NCBI GenBank assembly: GCA_021613535.1
Contig: CP075493.1
Location: 434,001 to 498,000, forward strand
DNA: 64,000 nucleotides
Direction: 5' to 3'
Origin: Adineta vaga
Taxonomy: Eukaryota > Rotifera
Positions 35,901 to 47,322 of the stretch are shown one piece after another. The first letter of the stretch is position 1; each line of letters starts with the position of its first letter. The notes under the pieces are model-generated. The model ran no database searches and was not told the origin of the DNA. It saw nothing but the letters and a program-made list of their open reading frames with translations. A program made the translations under genes and the position numbers.

Positions 35901-38900
35901 TTCAATGTCTTAATCTAACCACGGTGTATCGCGATGACAAGCATGCACGAGATACTGCACGTCAGCTGATGATGCTTCCTCTTATTCCGGTTAATCATAT
36001 ACGATATGTCTTTGATAAAATCGCCGAGACAGCACCTAATGTAATGAAACCGCTCATTGATTACTTCGAAGGTTATTGGATTAGAAAAATGCGTTGGAAT
36101 CTATGGAATGTCTCTGGACTGAAACATCGAACGAACAATTTTGTAGAGGGTAAGTTTTCAAATTCCTTTTGCTTAATTTTTCTTTTTTGATTAGGGTGGA
36201 ATCACCGGTTTAACCGGTTGGTTGCAAGATATCATCCTAATGTGTGGCATCTGTTTGAATGCTTTCGCATCGAGGAAGTTTGTGTTCGACAAACAATGTT
36301 GAAGCTGGCTATGGGAGATAAAAAACAAATCAACAGGAAAACGAACGATTTTGAACAACGACTTAATTCGCTTCAGTCTCAATTTGATGATAAAACAATA
36401 ACAATTGATGAACTTGCTGAAGGATTAAGTCTTTTAGTCGCAACGAAAATTTAAGCGTTCTTTTTATTCACGTTCTCAATTGAATTTTCTATTCGATCAA
36501 TAAATTCCGCGAATTTCTTCAATAAAATAAACTATTCTCTAATGCATTAGTTTCACTGCTTAAATTTATGTTTAGAACATTTTTAGTACCTTCGATATTT
36601 CTTCGAGTTATTTGATTTTCGAGGTTTTTCTCTTTCGAGATTGACAATTTTCGAGATAAAAATTTTTCGACCTTTTCCGTTTTCGACATTCTTTTTTTCG
36701 AAATTTGTTTTTCGAGATTTTGTCATTATACCATTAGAAAGAGTATTAAAAGGTATTAATATTGTCGTGAGAACAGAATAGTCATTATCGATTATAATTG
36801 AACTAATATGCCGTAATAACGAAATGGAATATATATAATACTTACAATAAACTTGGCCAGCATCAACATCAATCAACGGATTATCATTGGCGGAATTCAT
36901 TTCAATTTCAAGTGTACGCGCAATGTCATGCAGTGCTTCAAGCATTGGACCAAGAAATTGTGGACAACATCGCATTGAATACCGATCCTGAATTAATGCT
37001 TCCACACTTCGCTTTGTTAGTTTACCATCTAGAGCATCGTAAATCATTTTTGAGCCATCAACTAAGTCAAGTAAAGCAGTTGCTACGTCAATCTGTAACA
37101 ATAATAAAAGCATAATGGAATATTTCATTTCCTTTGTAATATGACACATGCAGTATGTAGAACTTCCCGACGGCAGATTTCGTTTGAAACGAACGAACTC
37201 TTTTTCGAACCTTCAATTTCAATGAGTGAAATTGCTCGGAACAGTCCAGTTTACATAGAAGATTTCTTTAATTAATTATATGAACTTAGCAAAAGACTAT
37301 CTGAACCGTTCAGTTTCCTACCAAGGAGTTTTCGGATGGTACGATTTTAATAGTTCTTTCATTCACGTCAAGGAGGTTTCTGAACATAAGCATGCAAACT
37401 CTTAGGCACATATTTAAAATGTACATTCTGTCTTTTGATATTTTCTGTCTACGTTAATATATTTTAAAATCTGGCCGAGGTGCTCTCCACGTTTTTGCAC
37501 AGAAAAAGAAGCATTCAGATAGAAAATTTCAGAAAACGAAATTGTGAGTTGAGGTCCCCCATCAAAAACCGAACCCGACCCAAGAAAGTTCAAATGAGTT
37601 GAAATTTGAAGCATATCTTAAGACTATAGTGAGCAGTCTGTGGTAAGAATTTCAACTCGATATACCTTTGTTTTCCAAATATACCAGACAAACAAGGCTA
37701 AAAACTAGATGATTTTCCTTCCAAGATTGCCCGCTTAACAGGCATGACACATTTTTCGTTAGAAAGAGCATCTCAGACTGCAAGCCACCAGAGAGCCCTT
37801 TATCTTTAAATCCTTACGTTTTTACTGAAAAAAAAGACATCAAAAGCTCTACGGCCTAAAAAAATGGGCGCCTTATTACATAAATGTTTGAATCTTTAAT
37901 AAAAAACAAAGGCTAATTAAAAAACGGACTCTGTGATGGCCTACATCTTGACATGCTTTACGAAATAAAAAAAAGTATACCATGCATCAGGGCCGAGAAA
38001 TCTTGGAAGCACAATTAAGAGATCACAAACGGAGAAAAAGATGAAAGAGATTTTTTATTTTCTGCAAAAAAATGTGATTTTTCGGGAAAAAAGAGGTTTT
38101 GCGAAAAAGAGTGTATCTTTTCTGAAAGATCCAAAGACAGGCTATCTTTTCATACATTTATCTCAATTTCCAAAACTTTCTCGAGGATTGATTTCTTTTA
38201 GGGGGCTAAGCCTGAAGTCAAGTTCTACTATTAAAAATGAATTATTAGCAAGACCTCTTTGTCGCAAATCCACTGTCGCGCGAAGATAAAGTTGAGAGTA
38301 TAGAAGTGAGTGTCCATGTTTAGCCTCATCTTCACCCACATTCACCATCTTATCAAAACATTTGAGAGCTTTTTCACATCTACGAGACACTGCATCAGAG
38401 CGGCAAACGATCCTGCTCAATGAGAGATCCCAGAATTTTGGTATCATCTTTTGATGGTCTTGCGTGAATAAGTCCTTGGGCAAAACGTTTAAGTGATTTC
38501 TATCGAGCTGATTAACAAAAAACCTACTCATATACGGATTCGCGTTATTTTTCCCTATAAATTTTGAAAACAGGTTTTCTGCAGATTAGCTTGAGCAAAT
38601 TTGCCGAGACTTTTTCGGCAGAAATCTTGCACTTAGGACTATATAAAAGGGCAAAATATATCCAAAATTCTGAGTGAGCCGCATTCTTTTACCCATCGCT
38701 GAATAAAGCTAGCGATAAACGGGCGATGAATTTGAATATATTCACAAAATTTACTGTCTGTCTTCTGAGCGCCCTCTTGATGAAAAATTCGTTAGCGAAA
38801 TGTACGCATTTCCACTAGGGAGCATGTGGCAGAGTTAAAAACTAGGTTTTATACCTAAAATAATGAGCTCTGTCAGATGATGTATGTCTCACCCGGAACT

Positions 38901-40867
38901 GAGAACTTAGTTGTGCAGCCCTCTATGGCGCTCTAGCGTGGTTCCTACAGAGCGTTTTTAAGGTATGCAGTAAACAAACAGTTACCTCTTAGATGTAATC
39001 AGGCCCTCAGAAACTAAGTGTAAGTCCATGCTGACAACTTCCAAAGAAGTGACTGCTGAAACATGGCTACAGGCTCTCAAAGGACACCGAAAACTCATTT
39101 GCCAGATATCCAAAAATAAAGCACAATTTATCTTGACTTGCTCAATACGAAGAGTAATTAAACGGTTGAAAAAAATAATATATTAAAAATGTGTTCTCTG
39201 TTCAGCTCAAGCTGAAACCAGTAACATTAAAAATATTTTACTTTAAAAATCCGTTTTAAAATATCAAATCTAATCGATATGTTACGTTCTTGCTCGCACA
39301 CATGAAGTTCTTATTAATTTTACTTTTCGGCGAAAATAGAGAGAGCAGAACGAAATAAGTAACGAAAATTTGGTGAAACGTAAAGAAATGGTATTATAAC
39401 ATAAGAACTAAAATATATGGCGCTTTACGACTAAATGCAAGAATAGATTCTTGATCTTGAGACTATCATACAAGAGGAAGGAGCCAAGGTAATAGTTTCA
39501 GCAAGTTAAATGAATTTCGATCCAAATATTAATAGGAATTTTAGAGTCATACCGCTCAGTAGTATGAAATTCCTATTAATATTACGGCCGAACGTTTGGG
39601 CGAAAAATCACTGGATCGAAATTTCGGCACTCTGTTACATTTGCTTATCACAAGATAACAACACTTACGGAAGTGTAAACGGTGAACTTTTACTTGCGCA
39701 GTCCTTTTCTGGATGTTTCACATTACATTTAACCATTAGACCTGAAAATGGTTTACCCAAACGCCATTTGTTTTCCTTACATTATACTACTCTATCCAAT
39801 CATTCTCCACGGTGTTCAGTCTATTTTTAGTTGCGATTCAAAGAGATGCGTTATTTTATAAGTGAAACAAGGTTTTATGTATATTTCTAACCAATTCTTA
39901 TATAGAATTCTTTCAACTGATACGTCAGACGAATGTCTATAGTTTTTCAATGGAAACTATTGCTGTATGGATATATATGTGACACCTTAAAGCTGAAATT
40001 ATTATATCACTTGCTATTATTCACCTGTCCTGGGTGGCCTTTGATCTTGTGCAAAAATGGATGAAATGGTTGATTACTAGAAGCTAATGCTTGGAGAACC
40101 ATCGCATGGATGTGAAGAATGGCAGCCATTAATGTATAAAGATCATAACATGCAAGTGAAGCAGAAGCCGTCATCATACTGGTTCCATTTAACATAGCCA
40201 AACCTTCTTTTGGGTCAAATCTTTTTATTTCGTATCCAAGTCTATGAAGTGCTTCAGGTGCACTAATTTTTTCACCGCGAAAATCGACATAAAGTTTTTC
40301 ATCTTGTCCAGAAACAGCAGAGGCAACATAAGATAGCGGAACAAGATCACCAGATGCTCCTATTGAACCGAATTTGGGAATTAAGGGTGTAATTCCTTCA
40401 CATACAAACCGTACCAATCGTTCATCCCACAGGCGACGAATACCAGACGCTCCAATCAGATGAGCATTTGCCCGTAAAACCATGGCTGCTCTAACAGTCT
40501 CTAACGGTAAAGTGGAGCCGCTACCCGTTTTGTGAGCACGAACTAAATTATTTTGTAGTTCCTCAGCAAATTCACCACAGACCAGTCGATTAGCAAGACC
40601 ACCGAATAAGCTTGTAACTCCGTACAGAGGTTGCGACGCAGCGACTATATCGTGGATGATGGTGACTGACTGTTCCATTCGACGACAAATATCCACATCA
40701 TTTGATAATTCAACGTCATGATGATGCCGAGCAATCATAACTAAATTTTCTATCGTAAGATTTTTACCATTAATTACGATAAGTTTCGATTTTTCTTTTT
40801 CGTCGTTTTTGTGCGCTACTGTTCCATTAGTGTATCCATTGTGAACAGAGGAATTGGTACAAGTCAT
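32989..40867 (-). CDS. Phenylalanine ammonia-lyase-like MIO enzyme (593 aa, three exons)
   Basis: Exons join(40867-40025, 37092-36846, 33680-32989) give 593 codons plus stop with consistent phases. The family deaminates aromatic amino acids (or shifts the amine in aminomutases) through an autocatalytic MIO group. Visible are the catalytic-loop Tyr82 (PLYGVTSLFGG), the MIO triad Ala171-Ser172-Gly173 (GSIGASGDLVPLSY), LNGTS (about 226-230), IQDRYSMRCCPQFLGP (about 315-330), GGNFLGEH, EFSNGLPGCLVGN and HAEQYNQNINSMG. The last motif separates PAL-type from histidase, which has a different segment. Overall motifs match cyanobacterial PAL (about 567 aa) closely. The two selectivity residues are Ala111-His112 instead of Phe-Leu. 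I chose ATG 40867, just after a likely 79-bp 5' intron ending TTGCTAG; an upstream in-frame ATG exists at 40984. Horizontal origin is likely. Confidence 0.85.
34236..34245. repeat. 10-bp target site duplication of the MULE (left)
   Basis: ATTAGAAAGA immediately precedes the left MULE end and is repeated exactly at 36733-36742 after the right end. Length and perfection fit MULE transposition and a recent event. Confidence 0.8.
34251..34435. repeat. MULE left TIR: ~11 ATCTCGAAAA sub-repeats
   Basis: Units of AATCTCGAAA recur about every 14-17 bp (11 copies), separated by variable A-rich linkers. They are probably transposase binding sites. The right end carries the complementary array. Confidence 0.75.
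34859..36454 (+). CDS. FLYWCH/MULE transposase (467 aa, five exons)
   Basis: Exons join(34859-35237, 35286-35576, 35627-35790, 35840-36149, 36195-36454) are divided by introns of 45-50 bp, and phases are consistent to a stop at 36454. The N-terminus is a FLYWCH zinc finger (about residues 15-80: YWICQEKLCNMG, then NHTHMP). The MULE catalytic core follows: MMDGTFDS (first Asp), TTDFESAMIKT (second Asp), the CxxH motif GCYFHF, and TNNFVEGWNHRF (catalytic Glu). The protein would bind the element ends and catalyse cut-and-paste transposition in the nucleus. The start is the first ATG after a long AT-rich leader. AATAAA signals lie at 36499 and 36521. No inactivating change was seen. Confidence 0.85.
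36594..36732. repeat. MULE right TIR: array of TTTTCGAGAT sub-repeats
   Basis: About eight complementary units (TTCGAGAT, TTTTCGA) occur in opposite orientation to the left array and terminate at TTTTGTCA. The duplication ATTAGAAAGA follows at 36733-36742. Confidence 0.75.
37093..40024. other. Intron 1 of the PAL-like gene; no gene seen inside
   Basis: About 2.9 kb between a GTGAAT donor (CAG|GTGAAT on the minus strand) and an acceptor ending GTTACAG. This is far longer than the 45-52 bp introns nearby, so an insertion or rearrangement is likely, but no element ends were recognised. A short inverted motif, AGGAATTTTAGAG versus GAAATTCCTATT, lies near 39530-39570. Confidence 0.4.
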
Positions 40868-40984
40868 AGTTGAATATTGAGCTAGCAACAGTATATTATG
40901 TTGAAATAAATCACCGACGCCCGGTAATAACTTTAGACCGTATTGATACCTTTTTCTACGTTTGTGTTTGCGACAAAAAACCAT

Positions 40985-43900
40985 AATTCAAAGGTACTTA
41001 TATGAAAAATAGAGTACTATGATTATTCAAGCATAAAACCTATTGATGCTATTATCCTTTTTACGTGGACACATAAGTGGGAATGATTGGGCTTTCTCAA
41101 AATATGGATATTATTTAGAGTAGGGTACAAGCTTACCAAATCTCCTGATTTGACCTGACTATAACTCGAAAAAAATGTAAAATTTTGATGAAATATTGTA
41201 AGATAAACAGTAAACAAAGACATTCATTTTGATAAATGAAATCGAACGAAAATAATATAATAGTAGAATTTTCGACCATTCAACAGTTATCAAATTGGTC
41301 GTTTTCAGTACTGTACCACATCCAATTGATGTTATAACAATTTTGATAGTACGATATACAATATAACAGATAGACGCACATATAAAACAGTTTAACTAGA
41401 GTTTTTTCACACAGACATTAGTTGATTACACCCTGATATTGTTGTTATTATTTCATGTGGTCGTGCTCGTGGTCAAGTGTAAGATTTATTAGTTTATTTT
41501 ATTTTACTCATGTTGATCTATCATCATGGATGTCATACTATTAAAACCAATCTAGAATCAATTACTGATGGTTATGTTTTAACATCAATTGGTTGTGGTA
41601 CAGTATTCAAAATGACCGATTTGCCTCTTGATTTGAGTTTTTATTAATTTAAAAGATGCGGTATCTTAAGCTAAGAATAATTAAGGATAAATGAACAGAT
41701 TTTTCATTGTTTAATGAATTTCATAACCAATAGGGAAATCCATTGTCTTTCGTTCTTTTTCTAAAAATATACTGTTTCCTCATTTAAAGATATATTTGGT
41801 CAAGATTTATAGTCAACCGTTTGTCACGGTCTCAACGATGGTGTTGGCAGATAAAAGATTTCTAGGTAATATCAATCGTCGATGATCACGAATATCTTGT
41901 TAAAATAGCGACATTCACTGTTGGCCATTATCATTGCCAATTTTTGTATACCCGACGTTTAGTTTTTAACACTGGAATACAGAATTTAAATTTTCAGTCA
42001 ACCATTTTTAGTCCTTCTGCGTTAACAGTAACTGTCGCTTATAGATCGGCACGATATAGTCATTGGAGTTACTATAGTTTTTTTAGTTACGGGCAATCAT
42101 TCGTTGCGCTTTTCGTGGTGATCACGTTTAAAAGCGCATCCTCTCTTAAAAAAAAGAAGTTTCGACAAAAGTATCGATTTTGAGATTTATACATAGTCAG
42201 ATAGCTAATAACTTGTACTTTCGAATGTGCTATAATTTAGTGGCTTTTCGATGATTTTCTCGGATTTTACAATGGTTTTTCTGAAGATCCTTGCATCACA
42301 TTTTGTTTTCGAAAATTAATAAATATTTGAACAAAACAATTTAGATTGTTTCCTCGTATATAAAGTTGCTAGTTCAATTCGTCTCATTATTGGGACCCGC
42401 AGAAAATACATGTCTTTCGAGGTCGAGAGTTAAGTGAGCAGAAACGACGACCGTTACTTGTTTATTTACGGCGACGGGTGCGTAACCAATCGTATTCCAT
42501 ATCTTTCTGAAGAGAGCACTAATCGTATATACAGAGGCCTAAGTTAGATGTTAGAGCAGGGAGAGGGGTGCAAGCGTAGTTTTTTTGATTTTTGATGACT
42601 GAAAAACGAAATTTTCGACAGCATGGGGAGCACAACCCTTTTTGTTTCTTATTAATTTTTGGAAGCAGGAGGAGTAGTCACGTCCTACTTCCATCCTATT
42701 TACGCCACTGCGTATATAATGGCTCTGTCTTCTTTACCGTGTTCTCGCTTATCTTGTCGAAGAGATAGGTCAGTTGATTTGGAAATAAAGTAGAAGTGGG
42801 AAGAGCGGAAAGTAATATACCGTCTCATTGTGACTGTGATCATTCTGGAGGTCTCTATTCAAAAGTTATCTATGGAATAAATATTATGGAATTACCATTT
42901 ACTTTAGCTTTAATTTTAACTATCGAAACCTTCTTCATCACTACTTCGATATGTGAAGCAGGAACCTTTTCAAATCTGTTGTACAAGATAACGCTCCAGT
43001 TATATACAATGCAAGTCATTAAATGACTGTTGATGCTTGAAAGCAAATTTCCTGATTATTCTGCTCATTTACAAAAAGATTTATTCTGAGAAACTCCTGA
43101 TCCAGAAAATTTTGACTTGGCCACCGTAGCAAACAAGTGACATTCTAGTGGATTGGAACGTGTTTAATATATGGAGTATTGAAAAAGAATCATAAATTCA
43201 AACTAATCTGTGTATCGTCATTAGTAGTGATCGCAGTAATTGCGGAATTTAAGAGTGTCTATATAGTTCATCATTAACTGTAAAGCCAAATTTATAATGA
43301 ATAATAACTGATTACAAGTGTACAGTTTTTATAATGGATTTACAGGGTCGCATTTTATGGCGGATGATAAAAAAAAGTAAAAATGTCATAGTGATAAACT
43401 AGTAATCTAACCCGCTGATGTTTTCTTATAAAGAATATGTGTAAATGAGCAAAGATATTCTGAATTCTTTTATCATGTTTATCAGCATATATCAGGTAAG
43501 ATATTTTACAGAGAAGAAAACAATCTGTAACGGTTACTTGCCACTATACTTTACGTGTATGACCCGTTCTCCAGACAGTAACGTTGCCCTTGTATTATTC
43601 TCCTATGTCTGACCACTTCTATATAAGTGTGTCCAATAGAGAAAAAGACATAAATACGAGTGTGCAGATGACAGAAGGTGCCATTAGGCTGATAACCATA
43701 TGAACTTACTCTGGCAATTCGTCGCACTATCTTTGGTCTTACCTATTTTATTTCTGAGTAAATAGAAAAGCTCTTTTTTTTAATATGCGATGTCCATTAG
43801 TCAAATATATACTGTTTCTTCCTTTTTCACTGACGTCAGTGGTTTATGAGACATACTTTCGCTGGCCTTGTATCTGCTACTGTGTAGCACTTTTTCTGGT

Positions 43901-44378
43901 CTAACCTATCTCAGTTTCCTAAAAAACTCTTTCAAAATCCTCCAAGCGTATTGTTTTCTTTATGAAAATTCCTATCAAACAGGCATCACGTGACAAAATA
44001 GAAGTTTGTGGAGGATTAGATTTAAGCCCTAAAAATATTTTTTTGACAAACTGAAAAAACAAACTTTATAGAGATGTATTTTTTCATACAATTAATATGT
44101 TCATAAAAATAGAATGGAAGACTCTGATTGGATTCTATCAGTTGGCTTTTGAAATTTATGGAATATAACCATTACATAGGAATGAAATGCTTGTTATGGT
44201 CTTTTCCAGATTTCTTCCGTTTCGGACAATTTTCTTTGGATAATAAACTGGTTTCGAGATGTTATTTAAAAACATAATATTCTCTGAAATTCATTTAGAA
44301 GACTTTAACAACTGTCTTTCTTATAACGAAGGTGTTTGTATTAAACGCTGAAGACACTAGATATTTTTACATAAAAAC
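40985..44378. other. Intergenic, decayed coding-like stretches only
   Basis: A stretch near 41420-41630 reads as broken protein sequence (VVIISCGRARGQ, then YHHGCHTIKTNLESITDGYV) with stops and is unassigned. Nothing else is supported. Confidence 0.3.
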
Positions 44379-44902
44379 AAAGCTTTCACCACCAAACTAA
44401 CACGAATAAAATATAACCGGCTGTTCGTCAGACTTTACGTAATTATGGCCATTGTACTAGATTTTAGACCTTTGGCAAGTTTTGATCTGAAATTTTGTAA
44501 ATGGATACATCTTATGGTCATCAAAATATTCCAAAACTTCTAGCCAAAAGGAATCTTTTTTCATGAAGTATGGAACCACTGGAAAATGATCATGCGTGAC
44601 AAAAGAAGATCGGAAAATCAAGTTTCGTTAACTTTGGATATCTCAAGTAGAGTCCGACGGAGCCACTCCGATCCCCATTTTATCTCCGTAAGAAAAGATT
44701 CTTTTTGGCTAGGACTTTTGGAATATTTTGATGACCATAATATGTATCTATGGGCAAACTTTCAGGTCAAAGCGTCACAGTCTGATTTTTTCATATATAG
44801 GTTGCCAAAGGTTTAAAATCTAGTACAATGGCCATAATTATGTAAAGACTGACCAATGGCCGATCATATTTTATCCGTATTAGTTTGGTGATGAAAGCTT
44901 TC
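44379..44902. repeat. Fold-back MITE (524 bp)
   Basis: Arms at 44379-44561 and 44691-44902 are inverted repeats with outer ends AAAGCTTTCACCACCAAACT and its complement. No clear target duplication and no coding capacity. Confidence 0.65.
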
Positions 44903-46114
44903 TTTTGATGAAAAAATTTCTAGTGTTTTCAGCTTACAATACAAATACCTCCATTGTTAGTGAACCTTCTGTGAGCTCGATAAGTCTGCTATATTTATGT
45001 TGGCATTATGTGCAACAGCGGCTATTGAAAGTATTCTTTTTCTATATGATGTTAATACGATGTTACACCTTAACTCAAAGAATAAAAGTTGGTTTTCCAC
45101 TACCTAATTTTGTAAACTCGTTTTAATCAAGACTGAATGAAATTTCTCGCGAAATGTGACAAAAGTTTTGTGACATCTCTTGTACAGATATGACTAAATG
45201 ATAGACCTATCCATCTTGAAACCTATCTTACAAGTATTTCAAAACCAAATAAATATATGGTGGTAATATTCTTCACCGTATTTCACAGTTCTTTTTAAAT
45301 CCGAATGAGCCCTTTAAGGATACACGTAGAACTGGGAAACTACAAAGTGGTCTTGGTCCTGGTGCCGGCAATTTTATTATTAGTATCAAGTATTATACTT
45401 GACGTTTTCTTGTCTATTACTCTTTAAATTGAGAAATGATGACTCAACTGTTTCAGTTTCATTTGTGGAAACAACGTATAAATTTGGTTCGCATTCAAAG
45501 AATTGAAAATTTTCATCAACTTTATAGATTATCAAGCAGGTGAAGAAAAAACACATTATTTGGGTAGCATAATAATTCTACCATTCTTTTTGTTCCTGGC
45601 TCCATAGATGACGGATAGATATGGGCCACCGTTTGTTTCATTAGATGTACATTACTTGTGTTTGCTTTCCTATTTTTTGGAATAATACTTCAGCATTTTT
45701 TATTTTCATGTCAGAGAAAGCGTTAATTCTCAAAGGATGTTGAAAAAGAAGATGAAAGATTTACTTTGTTCAGAAATAAATGTCTTCAAATTATTTCTAA
45801 AAGAGTAGATCTATAGTTGCTGCGTTTCAAAGACAAGATCCAGTACGTGAATCGTTACAGAACTACTGTTCAACTTTTGTGGAGACCGGGACCAGAACGA
45901 GACCAGAACCAACTGTAAACGTTTGGCTGAGATGAGGACTACGATCGAAAAAAAAGTGATTTTACAGTTCCCTAATGAGAACACTGGTTTTATAAAGTTA
46001 GCTCAGTAGTACTGCTTCTAACCTGCTCGATAAAGGAAACAAATACAATCTGACATTCACTACACTTGCATAAGATTCTCTTCGAAGACACTTTATTAAC
46101 AGAATGACATACCC
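44903..46114. other. Intergenic, nothing recognised
   Basis: Short open frames without motifs. Confidence 0.35.
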
Positions 46115-46504
46115 TCATTAAGGGTTTATGACACTCAGATCAGTTTATGAATATGAACCAGCTTTTGATAAATCTTGTTTTCGTTTAAAACTGTGCAAGG
46201 ATTTGTGTCCCGTTGCAAATTGATATACTTCTGTGCAAATTTCTTCGTTCACAAACTCTTTTTCCATAAATAAACGAGATCAGTTCTTAAATAGAAGGTT
46301 TACTATAAGGTATAATAAACACCTAAATAATGGTTGATCTCGTTTATTTATGGAAAAAGAGTTTGTGAACGAAGAAATTTGCACAGAAGTATATCAGTTT
46401 GCAACGGGACACAAATCCTTGCACAGTTTTAAACGAAAACAAAATTTATCAAAAGCTGGATCATATTCATGAACTGATCTGAGTGTCATAAAGCCTTATT
46501 AAGG
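46115..46504. repeat. Fold-back repeat (390 bp)
   Basis: Arms at 46115-46281 and 46335-46504 are near-perfect inverted repeats with a spacer of about 53 bp. Both carry GGATTTGTGTCCCGTTGCAA or its complement. Confidence 0.7.
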
Positions 46505-47322
46505 ATCTATCATTCATCGCTTATTTTTCAACGTAGAGAGACATCTCCATCTTGCTTCCAGACTCCATCAGTTGAATGATAGATCACGACTGTTCGGCAT
46601 TGATATCTGTTGGAAATCGTCATTTGACCGATTGAAAATGTTACTTCAAATTGATATCAGTTCTCGAAAGTATGATTAATACCAGAAAACCTGTTCTAAT
46701 TTGTGAATGATAGGACTTAGAGCTGAACAAAGGATAGGACGTGCGACTCGTTCTACTGTTCTATCCTGTTCGCTCCACAGGACGAGTGGGTCGGAGTAGT
46801 AGGCATAACAGGATGAAAAAGTTTGTCCTTTGTTCACCTCTACTAGGAATAGTTTTCAGAAAACCAGATTGTATCGAAAAAATCATATATTGTTCTCTCA
46901 ACTAGTATAATCCATCATATGATGAGAGATGAAAGAGGAGGCAAGGTCCGTGATTCGCAAATAGATTATACAGACGAAGTAGAGTGACGAATAGGCGTTC
47001 AAGATGTAGTGACACTATCGATTGTCTATGTGATAGAAAAATCATAAGAATCGTATAAGTATTAAAATAATTTGATAACCAAAATATTTTTGCTAATGTC
47101 GAAAAAACTGAATAAATGTAATGCCTGAAATATTCATTCATTTGAAATGAACAGTACTTTGTTTTGAAAGTAAACATACGAAGTTCCAACATTATGTGCA
47201 ATACCAGTAGACATATATCTCATTCTTTAACGCACTATTATACTCAAACATTTTATTTTTTCTTAAATTTGATTAAGTACAATGGGCAACTTAATCTTAC
47301 ACAATAGTTGACATATTAAGAA
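46505..47322. other. 3' flank of the monooxygenase gene; nothing else recognised
   Basis: TTTATT at 47252-47257 is an AATAAA signal on the minus strand, 66 bp beyond the stop codon of the monooxygenase. Confidence 0.4.

Larger units (their letters stand above)
34246..36732 (+). mobile_element. Mutator-like element (MULE), apparently intact, 2.49 kb
   Basis: The ends share TGACAAAATCTCGAA in inverted orientation (34251 and 36725 outward) and continue inward as arrays of ATCTCGAAAA sub-repeats. A perfect 10-bp duplication flanks the element. It encodes a complete, spliced FLYWCH/MULE transposase on the plus strand, opposite to the host gene. It sits within the second intron of the PAL-like gene (33681-36845) and accounts for most of that intron's length. 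All components expected for an autonomous element are present. Confidence 0.85.

Noticed and set aside
39510-39830. 106-codon frame inside PAL intron 1
   Set aside because: No recognisable domain or exon signals; probably chance in a long intron.
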